This document shows, in pieces, positions 26,901 through 46,703 of a stretch of 64,000 bases of DNA (position 1 is the stretch's first letter; each line of letters begins with the position of its first letter). Source of the DNA: Bugula neritina (lineage: Eukaryota > Bryozoa > Gymnolaemata > Cheilostomatida > Bugulidae); NCBI GenBank assembly GCA_964035545.1, contig OZ037768.1:12896175-12960174 (forward strand). Direction: 5' to 3'. A program made the position numbers and the translations under genes. The notes under the pieces are model-generated. The model was not told where the DNA came from and searched no databases. It saw only the letters and a list, made by a program, of their open reading frames with translations.

Positions 26901-28304
26901 ATATAAACTTGAAGAGCGAGGTTTTATAGAAATGAAAGTAAGTTTTTTGAGTGTTACCGGTTTTTTCTGTAATAACACTTTTTGAATTGAATTTTGTATC
27001 TTATATACTTATGCAGTTTCCAATCCATGTTATCAAATTTATTTGGTAAAAGTTGTATGCACCTGAGTTTTATTGCAATGGATATTTTTCAGGGTAAAGG
27101 TGCCCAACAAACGTATTGGTTAGTTGGAGAAGATGCCAGCGTAAGGAAAAAACGACTTAATGATTGCGTCAGTCTAACAAGGTTTGTTTTAATTCCTGTC
27201 AGCACAGTTTTAATCAGCACTAATGCACCCCTATCTTGCAAGATTTTGAAATCAGTTTATGACATTATACTAGTTTTATTCTGCATGTTAAAAAAATTCC
27301 ATGGTATTTCTTTTTCATTGGCTGTATATATCATTGTTTGCAGTTTCAGTAACATGAGCAAATTTTCTATCTATCAACGGAAAGAACACCACTTGAATCA
27401 TCGAACAAATACACTTCACAAGCTACGAGAGATGCCTCTGACTGAAATTCCAGAGACTTCTATACGTCAAAGGTTAGAATTGACTGTCAAATTTAGCACA
27501 TTTGTTGAGAGTTGATTTTTAAAAAGTTTATTTTTGACTAATTAAGATACTAAGATGGATGAAAATTTTGTTTATAGCTAATTGGGCTTCCAATTCTAAG
27601 CTCGGATTGTGCAGACGACTTCTCATGCTATAAAGAGCTGCTGTAGTTAAAAGATGCGCAATAAATGTAAATTTGTACTGGTTTCCAGTGCTTATGCAAG
27701 GTGCATTATTATGTAACTGCTTTGATTGAAACTATATATTTTTAAGATATCATAATTTGCCCAATAAAATGTGAGTAAATTATGATTTAAATTTTACTTT
27801 TTCAGTGAAGACGCAAAGATCAATTTCAGACCAATTGGCTTTAAAGAAAGCCTGAAAGACCCATCTGCTGTGTGGTCAGATGGTGATAAACCACTTGTGA
27901 CCACCAGCGTTGTTTCCATGGAACCAACAACAAATCAACAGCAGCATAAAGATGTTACAAACTTGAGCAACAATAACGTGATGGAGCTCAACAACTTAAC
28001 ATCCGTCTGCAAGATGACTCGAAGCAATCACAGTAGTGGCACTGGAAGCACGGTCAGTCTTGATACAGAAATGAATATTCATGGTTCGGACAAAACCTTG
28101 AACAACTGCCCGCCGGCCTACCAGACTTTAGAAATAGACGATGAACTGATCAATTTACTGACATTGAACAATCATAAAGTTGGTATGAATCATCACAAGC
28201 CCAAGAACTATATGAGGGTGCTGCCTATGCAGTCTAGACAAGCTGAGGAACAAGAAACGTGTGATAAATCTTTTTTACTTGGCTTCAAAGACCATAAGAT
28301 TTAA
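8811..28304 (+). CDS. Receptor-type (particulate) guanylate cyclase, 25 exons, complete
   Basis: A single-pass membrane receptor that makes cGMP from GTP when its extracellular domain binds ligand. I assembled 25 coding exons (4080 nt, 1359 residues plus stop). Every junction has GT-AG borders and matching phase, and the individual exons are listed in the block entries that follow. Order of parts: signal peptide (1 to about 23), ANF-receptor/periplasmic-binding-like ectodomain (about 75-500), membrane helix (about 540-564), kinase-homology domain (about 600-885), signalling helix (888-935), class III cyclase domain (935 to about 1130), and a tail of about 210 residues. The architecture is that of natriuretic-peptide receptors and the insect Gyc76C group; the ectodomain and long tail look closer to Gyc76C-type receptors, but I did not run a phylogeny. 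Ligand unknown. The ATG at 8811 is chosen because it starts a hydrophobic signal sequence and lies just after an acceptor AG. Confidence 0.95.
9891..20245 (+). CDS. Guanylate cyclase exons 2-10: ligand-binding ectodomain
   Basis: Exons: 9891-10144, 10596-10760, 11583-11777, 14679-14805, 15411-15560, 18139-18302, 19260-19404, 19732-19895, 20122-20245. The protein shows ANF-receptor features: IGYITSGD at the start of the fold (near residue 77), an ALEEIN helix, [13 protein letters not shown] (the conserved GP-x-C region), [11 protein letters not shown], a [13 protein letters not shown] strand, and [17 protein letters not shown] near the end of the second lobe. Possible N-glycosylation sites include NVSA, NITV and NGSI. 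It ends in a Cys-containing juxtamembrane segment (CGFHGELC). The largest introns (11778-14678 and 15561-18138) contain AT repeats and a candidate LTR. Confidence 0.93.
12516..12582. repeat. CA/TA microsatellite
   Basis: An imperfect (CA)n tract with ACTC interruptions runs into a short (TA)n tract. It lies in the intron between guanylate cyclase exons 4 and 5. Confidence 0.85.
16250..16350. repeat. Imperfect TA-rich repeat
   Basis: Interrupted TA dinucleotides with several short inverted TATA segments, in the intron between guanylate cyclase exons 6 and 7. Confidence 0.75.
16565..17110 (+). mobile_element. Candidate solo LTR inside a guanylate cyclase intron
   Basis: A block with clearly higher GC and a different texture from its AT-rich flanks. 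It begins near TGTTGGGATCGAAC, contains a CCAAT box (GCCAATCAGAAG near 16788), a TATATATA segment near 16895, and AATAAAG near 17084, an arrangement typical of a retrotransposon long terminal repeat. A clear target-site duplication was not found, so borders are approximate. It could also be another kind of dispersed repeat. Confidence 0.4.
19126..19199 (-). mobile_element. tRNA-derived SINE head
   Basis: On the minus strand the sequence contains an A-box-like TGGTCCAGTGGTTGGAGC and a B box GGTTCGAATCCC, spaced as in a tRNA gene. The two ends do not pair as an acceptor stem, so it is the promoter head of a SINE (or a tRNA pseudogene), not a working tRNA. It lies in the guanylate cyclase intron 18303-19259. 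Confidence 0.75.
20460..20641 (+). CDS. Guanylate cyclase exon 11: transmembrane segment
   Basis: After completing a split codon from the previous exon, this exon encodes [20 protein letters not shown] and continues into [11 protein letters not shown]: one long hydrophobic helix followed by a basic stop-transfer cluster. This orients the protein with the ectodomain outside and the kinase-like and cyclase domains in the cytoplasm. A possible internal donor after TGCAG was rejected because the exon reads on in frame to a good donor (AAG then GTAAAT) that matches exon 12. Confidence 0.93.
21503..23973 (+). CDS. Guanylate cyclase exons 12-17: kinase-homology (pseudokinase) domain
   Basis: Exons: 21503-21679, 22389-22493, 22693-22764, 23037-23205, 23533-23694, 23793-23973. 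Kinase landmarks: the ATP-binding Lys is kept in VAVKRIN (K639); LRHPNLV-type motif present as [13 protein letters not shown]; the catalytic HRD motif is replaced by HGSLRSTN (about 730-737), so the catalytic Asp is absent; DFG is replaced by TGYG (about 749-752); the APE region reads [19 protein letters not shown] and ERPSF mark the C-lobe. This matches the family rule that receptor cyclases carry an ATP-binding regulatory pseudokinase that restrains the cyclase until ligand binds. Confidence 0.94.
24656..24796 (+). CDS. Guanylate cyclase exon 18: signalling helix
   Basis: This exon encodes [20 protein letters not shown] and continues through [20 protein letters not shown], the conserved coiled-coil dimerisation segment between kinase-homology and cyclase domains. 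The characteristic NLE-x-x-V-x-x-RT and LLxxMLP motifs are both present. It enters and leaves in phase 2. Confidence 0.95.
25382..27181 (+). CDS. Guanylate cyclase exons 19-23: catalytic cyclase domain
   Basis: Exons: 25382-25505, 25821-25902, 26306-26467, 26747-26937, 27093-27181. All residues expected of an active class III guanylate cyclase are visible: metal-binding Asp in YFSDIVGFT (D961) and in VETIGDAYMV (D1005), guanine-selecting Glu (E1001) and Cys in [16 protein letters not shown] (C1073), and transition-state Asn and Arg (N1080, R1084). The domain works as a dimer, converting GTP to cGMP at the cytoplasmic membrane face. TYWLVGE near the end closes the domain. Active-site completeness argues for a working enzyme. 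Confidence 0.96.
27344..28304 (+). CDS. Guanylate cyclase exons 24-25: long C-terminal tail
   Basis: Exons 27344-27472 and 27806-28304. About 210 residues follow the cyclase fold, rich in Ser, Thr, Asn and Gln with no recognisable domain. Vertebrate natriuretic receptors end almost directly after the cyclase domain, whereas several protostome receptors of the Gyc76C group have extended tails; that is the basis for the comparison. The last residues (FKDHKI) do not form a classical class I PDZ ligand. The stop TAA is followed by about 560 nt to an AATAAA. Confidence 0.9.
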
Positions 28305-28863
28305 ATATTTACTCATCCTGTACAAAATTATGTGGTGTATATTGTTTAGCTATTATGTGGTACCAGTTTTGTGTAATTGTATATTAAATGTTTTATTGAA
28401 ATGTATCTTATTTTATAATGATTCTTAGACTACAAAATATCTCCTAAATCTGATAGTATACACAATATTTTTATAGCTTCTACTTCTTACCCACTATGTT
28501 TATATTAGTATAAATGCTATCATTTCAGTCAAAGCTAAATCTCAGGATGATAATTCATAACAATTTATTATCGAAAAACAGGTAGTTGGTTTTAACTTTG
28601 GGAACATATATATCACTCGAATCATCTTTCTATATTTTATTCCTGTAATATTTTTGTGCATTATGTTATGGTACATGCATAATTAATATTGTAACAACTA
28701 TGTTTATTTCATTGTTGATTCATCAATATTTTAATATGCATTTGAGATCATTTAGCATTAGCTTGAGTATTTTAGTTTTGAAACGGGTATTATAAAATAT
28801 GTATGAATTACTTCATTTTATGAATAGATAACTATGTGTGTTTATTTAATAATACAAACGGGT

Positions 28864-28869
28864 AATAAA
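28864..28869 (+). terminator. Candidate polyadenylation signal of the guanylate cyclase
   Basis: AATAAA about 560 nt after the stop codon. A weaker ATTAAA lies near 28384. Either could be used. Confidence 0.45.
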
Positions 28870-29739
28870 TATGCAAAAGTAAAAGAAAGTGATCAAAGTT
28901 GCATGAGCACTTTTAACACATGCAAAAGTTTAAACCCTTATCAAATTTTGAAACAGCAAAAAAGCATATAAAGAGCTTATTATTTTTCCATAATATAAAA
29001 ATAGCTTTCTACAGACAACTTCAAAAGAAGAGAAGTCATTTTGCAGATGTAGTGCGTTGAGTGAGGTCTTGTAAAAGCAAGTTGCTACAAACATCTTTTT
29101 GTGCTCGTACACAAATATCAAAATACTGTAGTTGGATGACAGCATGCATGTTATTGTTAGAAAAACATGAAGGTTGACACAAATGCTTGCCTTATCTGAA
29201 CTCGAACTATTGATGGGGTTTGAACACACATGTCATTTGAGATGCTGTTTTATTGCTCAATGGCAACATTTTTTACATATGATCTAAACTGCTGCCTAAA
29301 ACTAAATAATTAAAAAGTTTTTTCTGGATATAAATTTGGTTATAATGAAACCACCAACAGCTATGTGTAAGTTTTAGTTAGTCTTTATCAGTATAGATAT
29401 AAGTAGAATACATTATTCTGAAAATAATGTATAATGGCAGTCATTAATAAAATGCAAAAAATTAAGACAATGTTTATTTTTTAAACTAGAAAATAAATAT
29501 TCAATTGATTAGTTAATACAAGTTGGGTGTTAAAGTTAAACTTAGTTAGCAACTTACTATTTTAAGTTTAACATCCATTACTCTTATTATGGTGGTTATA
29601 TTTGGAGTTTCTGTTATGTACAAGTTTCATAAGCAATACATTATAATCTATGGCAGTCTTTGGACTACCTTGGGTGTTGGTGTATTAATGCATGTTGATT
29701 GACATTGCTTACTTACTTACTTATTGACAAGGTCTGTAT
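28870..29739. other. Intergenic DNA, nothing recognised
   Basis: AT-rich sequence with no exon-like or repeat structure that I could support. Confidence 0.5.
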
Positions 29740-30235
29740 AACTGGTTAAATCTCGTATCAGCTCATAACATCTACTGCCTTCGTCACTATTGACTTCCAC
29801 ATTTTTCTATCTTGTGGCAGATCTATAATACATGCATTGATTAAAAGTAATGTTAGCATAACATGTTTGATGTCTTTTTTGACAGCATTAACCCATGATA
29901 TTTTCCTGGTATATCTCTAATGCCTGCTTGGCTGGTGCACCTTCTGGTAGTCTGAAAAGGTGCCCGAGCCATCTTATTCTACGTGTTTTTATGGTATGGG
30001 ACCAAGGTTTCTGCCATGTCTTCTTATATAGCTCATCGTTGCTGATATTTTGAGGCCATCTCACCTTCAATGTTTTACGTAGGATGTATCTTTAGCATAG
30101 GTGCTTGACTAAGCGGTGAGAAATTCTCCAGCTTCTCTCTTAACATACAAGAGGAGTTTGGCTTCCAGGTTAGAGATTTTGTCTGTTGGTGCACCTCGGT
30201 CTAAGTACTCCTAGCACAGCTGGCACACCTCAACA
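29740..30235 (-). mobile_element. Decayed LINE (non-LTR retrotransposon) 3' fragment
   Basis: The minus strand encodes WPQNISNDELYKKTWQKPWS followed by TRRIRWLGHLFRLPEGAPAK and QALEIY, the pattern found after the reverse transcriptase in many animal LINEs (ISNxELY, RWLGHxxRLP, ARQAL). After a stop and frameshift, PQDRKMWKSIVTKAVDVM (around 29760-29825) matches the usual final 'DRxxWRxxV' segment. Stops and frame changes show the copy is dead. The exact LINE clade cannot be told from this piece. Confidence 0.78.
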
Positions 30236-30239
30236 ATTT

Positions 30240-31236
30240 CCTAGTTTAGCCATTTAAGCTCCCAGTCTCTCATCTGATGCATGCACTTTCTGTTTAATCG
30301 GTATACACTTTATTCTGTTCAAGCATGTATGTTAACTTTTCTGTTCTACCTGTATGCATAATTTCTCCATTCTATTCTACATAATATACCATCTTATATA
30401 ATATTATACTTATGTTATTTATAATATCACACAGGCTATCTCATACGCCATACTTTGCATTACTGTGCCTACATAATATTATTTTACTTAAATCATAGTT
30501 GGGCTCTCTCCGTAAAAAAGGGAGACAACTAATTATTGATAAACTCAAAACTACAATTAATTAATATTAATATTAGTATTAATATAGCGCTTTAGGTTAC
30601 ACGAAAATCGCTTTAACTAGCGCCGACTTGAAAGTAACGGAGTGCAATGGTTAGAGTTCTCGTGTTCGAACAACGATGTACCCAAATATTGTACACATCC
30701 ACCTCAAACTTGGTGCTGTTTTTAGCGATTCTTTAGTTACAGTTGTTAGTGAATTTCTTTATAATATAAGCAACTCTGAGTTAGGGGCGACTGAGTGCAG
30801 AAGTTTGCAGCTCCCGAGTTTTTAGAGTTAGGGTTTATTGAAGCCCCAACTCAAAATCTCTATAACCACAAATTACTGCATCTAGTCACCCCCAACTCGG
30901 AGTTGTTCATAAACTTATTTCTTGTTAGTAGTTGCCAGCTACACCAAGGTCGTACTACTGCGAGTACTACAGTTAAAGTGTACGTCTCGTCGCTAGTTAC
31001 TTGGTACGTAAATTTTAAGTTCGAAGGCTAAAGCTCAAACTGAAACTGAAACAACTTTTTAATTGAATTTGACAAGTTTCATTCACTGATTCAGGCAAAA
31101 TGTTTAATTTTCTTCTTGCTCAAGACGAAAATAGAAAGTTCAAATAAAATTAAGATTTGGTAACTAACTCTAAGTCTAAAGTACTTAAAAAGAATACTTT
31201 GACTATAACTATAACTGTATAAGTAAGTAAGTTTTA
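30240..31236. other. Intergenic DNA
   Basis: No gene recognised. A short segment near 30640-30672 (TGCAATGGTTAGAG then TGTTCGAAC) faintly resembles tRNA-type A and B boxes, but is too degraded to call. Confidence 0.45.
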
Positions 31237-31436
31237 TTATAAGTATAAGTATTAGTATTACTATTAGTATTAGTATTAGTATTAGTATTGGATTATTTAT
31301 ATTACTATTACTATTAGTATTAGTATAACTATAAGTATTACTAATGAAGTAATGTCTATTAGTATTACTATTAGACCTAGTATTAGTATTCTTAATAGTA
31401 ATACTATTAGTATTACTATTACTATTAGTATTACCA
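31237..31436. repeat. TATTAG/TATTAC hexamer repeat tract
   Basis: About 200 bp built from TATTAG, TATTAC and their mixtures, with both strands' versions interleaved, so the tract can fold on itself. Not the animal telomere hexamer TTAGGG. Confidence 0.8.
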
Positions 31437-31854
31437 TGAATTTAACATTAACTCACTTCAAGTTCAACGTGAACAAAATTTGTCGTCCAAGTTGAATTTG
31501 AAGTCACTGACTCACTCACTGCCCACTGGTCATTATCATTACGATTATTATTAAGCCTGATCCCCCTGATCATTATCAGATTATGGTTTTGAGAGTATCA
31601 ATTTTAGTTTTATTTTCTATTATTTTAATTTACAATTACATTTGCATATAAGTTATCATGACTACTGGCATTGCGCAGTGTGCTCACCATTGAACTGCAG
31701 CTATAAATTTTAGTTCATTGGCGCTCACTATGACTACATTTACTATTACACAATTACTAATCAAAATACCTAACAGAAATAAAATGCAAATTCAAGTTGG
31801 TAATTTTAAAGGTAATTTAAATTAGTAATCACTAATAGTAATAGTAATCAGGAT

Positions 31855-31893
31855 GAGGCATTCCACTCATATATAAGTGGGGTGGAATACCTC
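31855..31893. repeat. Imperfect hairpin
   Basis: GAGGCATTCCAC pairs with GTGGAATACCTC around a short ATATA-centred loop, with one G-T type mismatch. Isolated; no terminal repeats seen. Confidence 0.5.
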
Positions 31894-32821
31894 AGATAGT
31901 GACTTGGACCGAAGTTGTGCTTATGTGATGTTCTACTCTCTTTAATAACATATTATAATTATATTATTTTGTAATCATACTACTGTAAAGAGTCAGACCT
32001 GGGCTCTGTAACTAGCAAGTCTGCAGTACACTATCACTGACTTGCAATTCCGTTCTCTCTCTTATTCTCCATAAAGAGTTCTGTGTTGTGGGCGCAGTAT
32101 TAGCTTTTTACAAACCCCCCTAGTAATTTTACTCTCTGCAATTCCATTGCAGCACAAAATTACAACAATATAATCATATTGTTAGTTGTAATTATACTTG
32201 TAATTATAGGCCTAGAGGATGTTTATTTAATTAATCAATTAATTAATTAATTATTTAATATTGTGTTACTATTTGTAATATTAATAGGTGCAAGAAATAG
32301 TGTAGCTTAACTGCATTATTATGATTATGCGTTGCTTTGCAGTATGAGTAAATTACTTTTTACTAGCCTCTTTACTAATTCTTTTATTGTTACTAATAGT
32401 AATATAATAATCTTTTTTTGCAAATTCTTGTACTATATAGTTGTCCGTAACTGGTTTCTGGTAAAATTATGTAAATTTAGTGTGCTTGGCTGTGCTTATC
32501 AAGGATGTTTTGCTTTGCTAGCCGGTTTTCCTTCAGTAAGTAAAAATGCTTGTGTACAAATAAGTTGTCACCCTAACATATAATAATTATATTATATAAC
32601 TGAACTTCATTACTACAGCTATTAGCTTTAGAACAAATTGAATTTAAAAACATAAATTAAACATTTAAACGAAAAACATAATTTGTAAATATGAGTTTTT
32701 GACTATATATGTCTTTAAAACATTTGCATTCTATGCATAATACATTTTAGCTTACTAGCATGGTATTCATTTTATGTTTGTAAATTAACTTGAAATTTTG
32801 ATAATTTTGCAGTTTTAGTTT

Positions 32822-34143
32822 ATGGACATTCACATTCTCAATGATGATTGTCTACTATACATATTTAGCTTCCTGTCACCTAAGGATCTAATAAATTGTG
32901 CGGAAGGTGAGAATTTAATTAATACCTGTTTACTGCTGTTCTGTGAACTTTTTACATTGTGTGTCAAATTATTTAACCATCAAAATTATCTAAAGTTGAT
33001 TGTTGCGTTGTGAAAAATAATTGCCTCCACCGAGATTCGATCTACAGACCAATTACATTACCAATTACACCACAGGGGCTGCTGGGTAAATTCAAAACTA
33101 CACATTGTTACCTGGTTCCAGTTCCCTAGATGTATTCTTTATTTCAGGTTGTAGGATATATACTAATATTAATTTTTCTTGATTAATGTACCAATTATGC
33201 ATTGCATATTGTCTTATAAAATGCTAACAGTATGTCAAAGGTGGAGAGATTTGAGCCTGATATCAAAAGCCATCATAAAAGAAATAATAATGTTGGACAT
33301 GCTGACACGTAAAGATGGGTCAACATCTGATTTGGAAGACATATTGAAGATTTTGAGTCGGACAGAAACTGTCTTTGTAACCTCACTTGATCTTAGTTTC
33401 TGCTTTTTGCATGAGGCTGATCTCTCCAAAGTGATAGGTTAATTTTTGTTATTATATATGTTATTGAAGTTACGGGTATAACGTGTTGTTGCCATTGATG
33501 AATTGTGTCAAATGCAAATGCTAGTCATGCCTGCATCCTAACTTTTCTCTCTCGATTTGTCATGAAATTTGAAAACCTAGTAGCAAACTAGCAATGCTAC
33601 TTCATTTTTTGATGAATTTTATTGTATTTTACACAGTTTTAAAAAATTTAACACATGTTGATAAAATAATTAATTGTGCTTGTAATGAAGGTTGAACCCT
33701 TTAAGTTCAAACTGGTTTGGTTCTTCATAGTTAGAGTTCTACAGTAATCTTATTTTAACGCCGAGTTCTACACAATTTTAGTTGTGTGTTATTTAAATAT
33801 CAATTATGTATCAAAACTTCCTATTTTGAAATAAGTGTATATTTTTTCAGCCATGGTACCTGCTATTAAGAGTTTAAAACTTGACTATATGCCGTATAAC
33901 TTATCGATTGATCACGTCTTCAAAGTATTGATGGAACACGATTGCAAAGTTACAGTGAGTTCACTCAAATTATTGTATATATATAAAAGAAGTTTATTTA
34001 AAATTTGTGCTATAATAATATGTTGAACTGTAGTGATTGTGACTTATTAAAGTACACCATGTTTTTATTAGGCGCTATCCATTCGGAACCCTGGTATTCA
34101 TAAGACTGGTAAAGATTTAGCTGAAGAACCTAATTTAACATGA
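32822..34143 (+). CDS. Small F-box protein (possible F-box/LRR), 4 exons
   Basis: Exons 32822-32906, 33231-33437, 33851-33954 and 34072-34143 join in frame (468 nt, 155 residues). The N-terminus, LNDDCLLYIFSFLSPKDLIN, followed after the first intron by VCQRWRDLS, is a clear F-box, the Skp1-binding motif that links substrates to SCF ubiquitin ligases. The rest (for example VTSLDLSFCFLHEADLS and IKSLKLDYMP) has the spacing of leucine-rich repeats, so substrate binding through a few LRRs is likely. The start is the first ATG after an acceptor at about 32810. The last exon could instead splice onward at ACTG/GTAAAG (about 34106-34112), giving a longer protein; the AATAAA at 34300 argues for ending here. 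Most F-box/LRR proteins are longer. Confidence 0.75.
33021..33085 (-). mobile_element. tRNA-like sequence (SINE or tRNA pseudogene)
   Basis: On the minus strand GCCCCTGTGGTGTAATTGGT resembles a tRNA acceptor/D-arm with an A box, and GATCGAATCTCGG resembles a degenerate B box. The anticodon region is too short and the ends pair only partly, so a functional tRNA is unlikely. It sits in intron 1 of the F-box gene. Confidence 0.6.
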
Positions 34144-34299
34144 TGAGTTTTTGTTTTATCAAAATCATGTTCTTGTATACCTGTTTCCTTACAGTTTCGG
34201 ACTATATTGAGTAGAGTTTTACAGTGAGATATTATATTTTTTCATATACCTTATAAATCTTATATTATAGGAAATGTAATCAATCTGACTTTTCAGGAA

Positions 34300-34305
34300 A
34301 ATAAA
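34300..34305 (+). terminator. Candidate polyadenylation signal of the F-box gene
   Basis: AATAAA, about 157 nt downstream of the F-box stop codon. Confidence 0.5.
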
Positions 34306-36065
34306 AGCTAGGATTTAGTGGTTGAGACATGTTATATATTACTCCAGATATTTTATTACAGAAGTAATAGTTTTTTATCAGTATATTATCGACTGGAAAA
34401 AGTTAGTTTACGGAAGAGTTATCAAACATAAAATAGTTTTAAGCATTTTATGTGAACAATTTATTATAATGTAAACAATCAGTTACGTATATTGGTCTCC
34501 TGGATGAATAATAATTTGTTGAGTCATCATGGCGCATTCCCAGCTGATTTTCGGTAGCATGCAATACTTCTAACTGTTTCTTAGCTATTTGCTTTAAATG
34601 GTAGAATCTAAAAGAAGCAAAATCTTAATAGCTTTATAAATATTTAAACTATTTTTATCACATCTATTTGTTAGTATTATAGTATAGTAGAAACTAATTT
34701 AGTAAGGATGTGAGTGCAGTTGGAATTTAGCACATAGTATACAATGTATAATTTCATCATTTTCCCTGTATAATTGAGTTTTAAAATAAATTTTACGCTA
34801 ACTTCTCACCTTCCTCACCTAGAGGATTTCAGTCCTGCAGTGGCAGCTGTAAATCATGTGCTAATATATTAGTTAGTATATCTGCATTATACAAAGCTTA
34901 TTGGAAAAGGGAGGGGGGGGGGGCGGCTGCGAACAATACTTCTGTTTATGTACAGTAAACCAATAAAATGTTTCATCGTAATACACAAATGTTATGGATT
35001 ACACTTGCAAAATTGGCTTGTTGAAATTTCAGCATCTTTAAATCTTCATTTATTCTAGCTATTATAATTTATCAATGGTGTAAAACCACTACTTTGTATT
35101 AAATATTGGTTATAATTATTAATATACTCAACATTTTTAGTTTGACAATGTATCTGCACTTTTATAACAGCATACAGTTTAAAAAGTTCGAGTATATACA
35201 TAGTAAGCAGCTGTTGTAACTCGTCATAGAATTTTACAGTTGCTACATACAGGGTCTTCAAACTGCAGTAAAACTTGCTTCTTAAGTAAAGTGGTAGGTA
35301 AATAAATTGATCATGGACATCTTAAGGTTTTTTGGTGGGCCATGCCAGTCTGTGTGAGGTGACGCACAACAATTCTAAAAGAGTAGAAATTAGCATCTGT
35401 AGTCTTTCTACAATGCTGTAATTACACTTATATTTATTACATTATTCTTTCTCTATTTATGTACCTACTTAAATACCATACTCTAACTTTATCATATGCA
35501 TGTTGGAAAAATAAAATACAGCAAGTTTGCATTTTCCTAAAAGTAATTTTTTGCAACCAATTGCTTCATCAATGAGGAAGGCTGTGTCACCAAGTTTCAA
35601 ATAAGCTAAATGTGCCAAGTAAGCTACAAGTACAACAAAGTTGGTTTGAGAAGTTGTTTACTATTGTGACTGCTAACATATCTATCCAGAAGTGGCATCA
35701 AATGCTATATACTAGGATTACTCTATGTAGGCATAACCTCAGATCTTGCAAGTACCATAGGAAAGATATACTACTAAACTAGTCAAATTGAAAACTACTT
35801 CAAACACTTTTTAAACTCCATTTGTAATGAGCAGTTGTAAGATAAAAATCACTTTAAGCCTTTAAAATGCAAAGATACACAACCATATCAAACTAAATTG
35901 TATTTCGAATTATGTATTTGTTTAATTTGAACAAGTGAGAAAAAAGAACAATATAAAACAAGATTAACCTTGTTTGCTGTAAGCAAACTTACAATTGAAG
36001 AGTAAAATTTGAATAATGAGAAGACACTTGAGTCTTCAAATTTGGAGCAGCATCAACATTCAGTC
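34306..36065. other. Intergenic DNA between convergent genes
   Basis: Holds the 3' flanks of the F-box gene (+) and the SLF2-like gene (-). A run of 11 G at about 34911-34921 stands out in otherwise AT-rich DNA. An AATAAA on the minus strand (TTTATT near 35437) could serve the SLF2-like gene. No coding sequence recognised. Confidence 0.5.
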
Positions 36066-46703
<10,638 letters not shown>

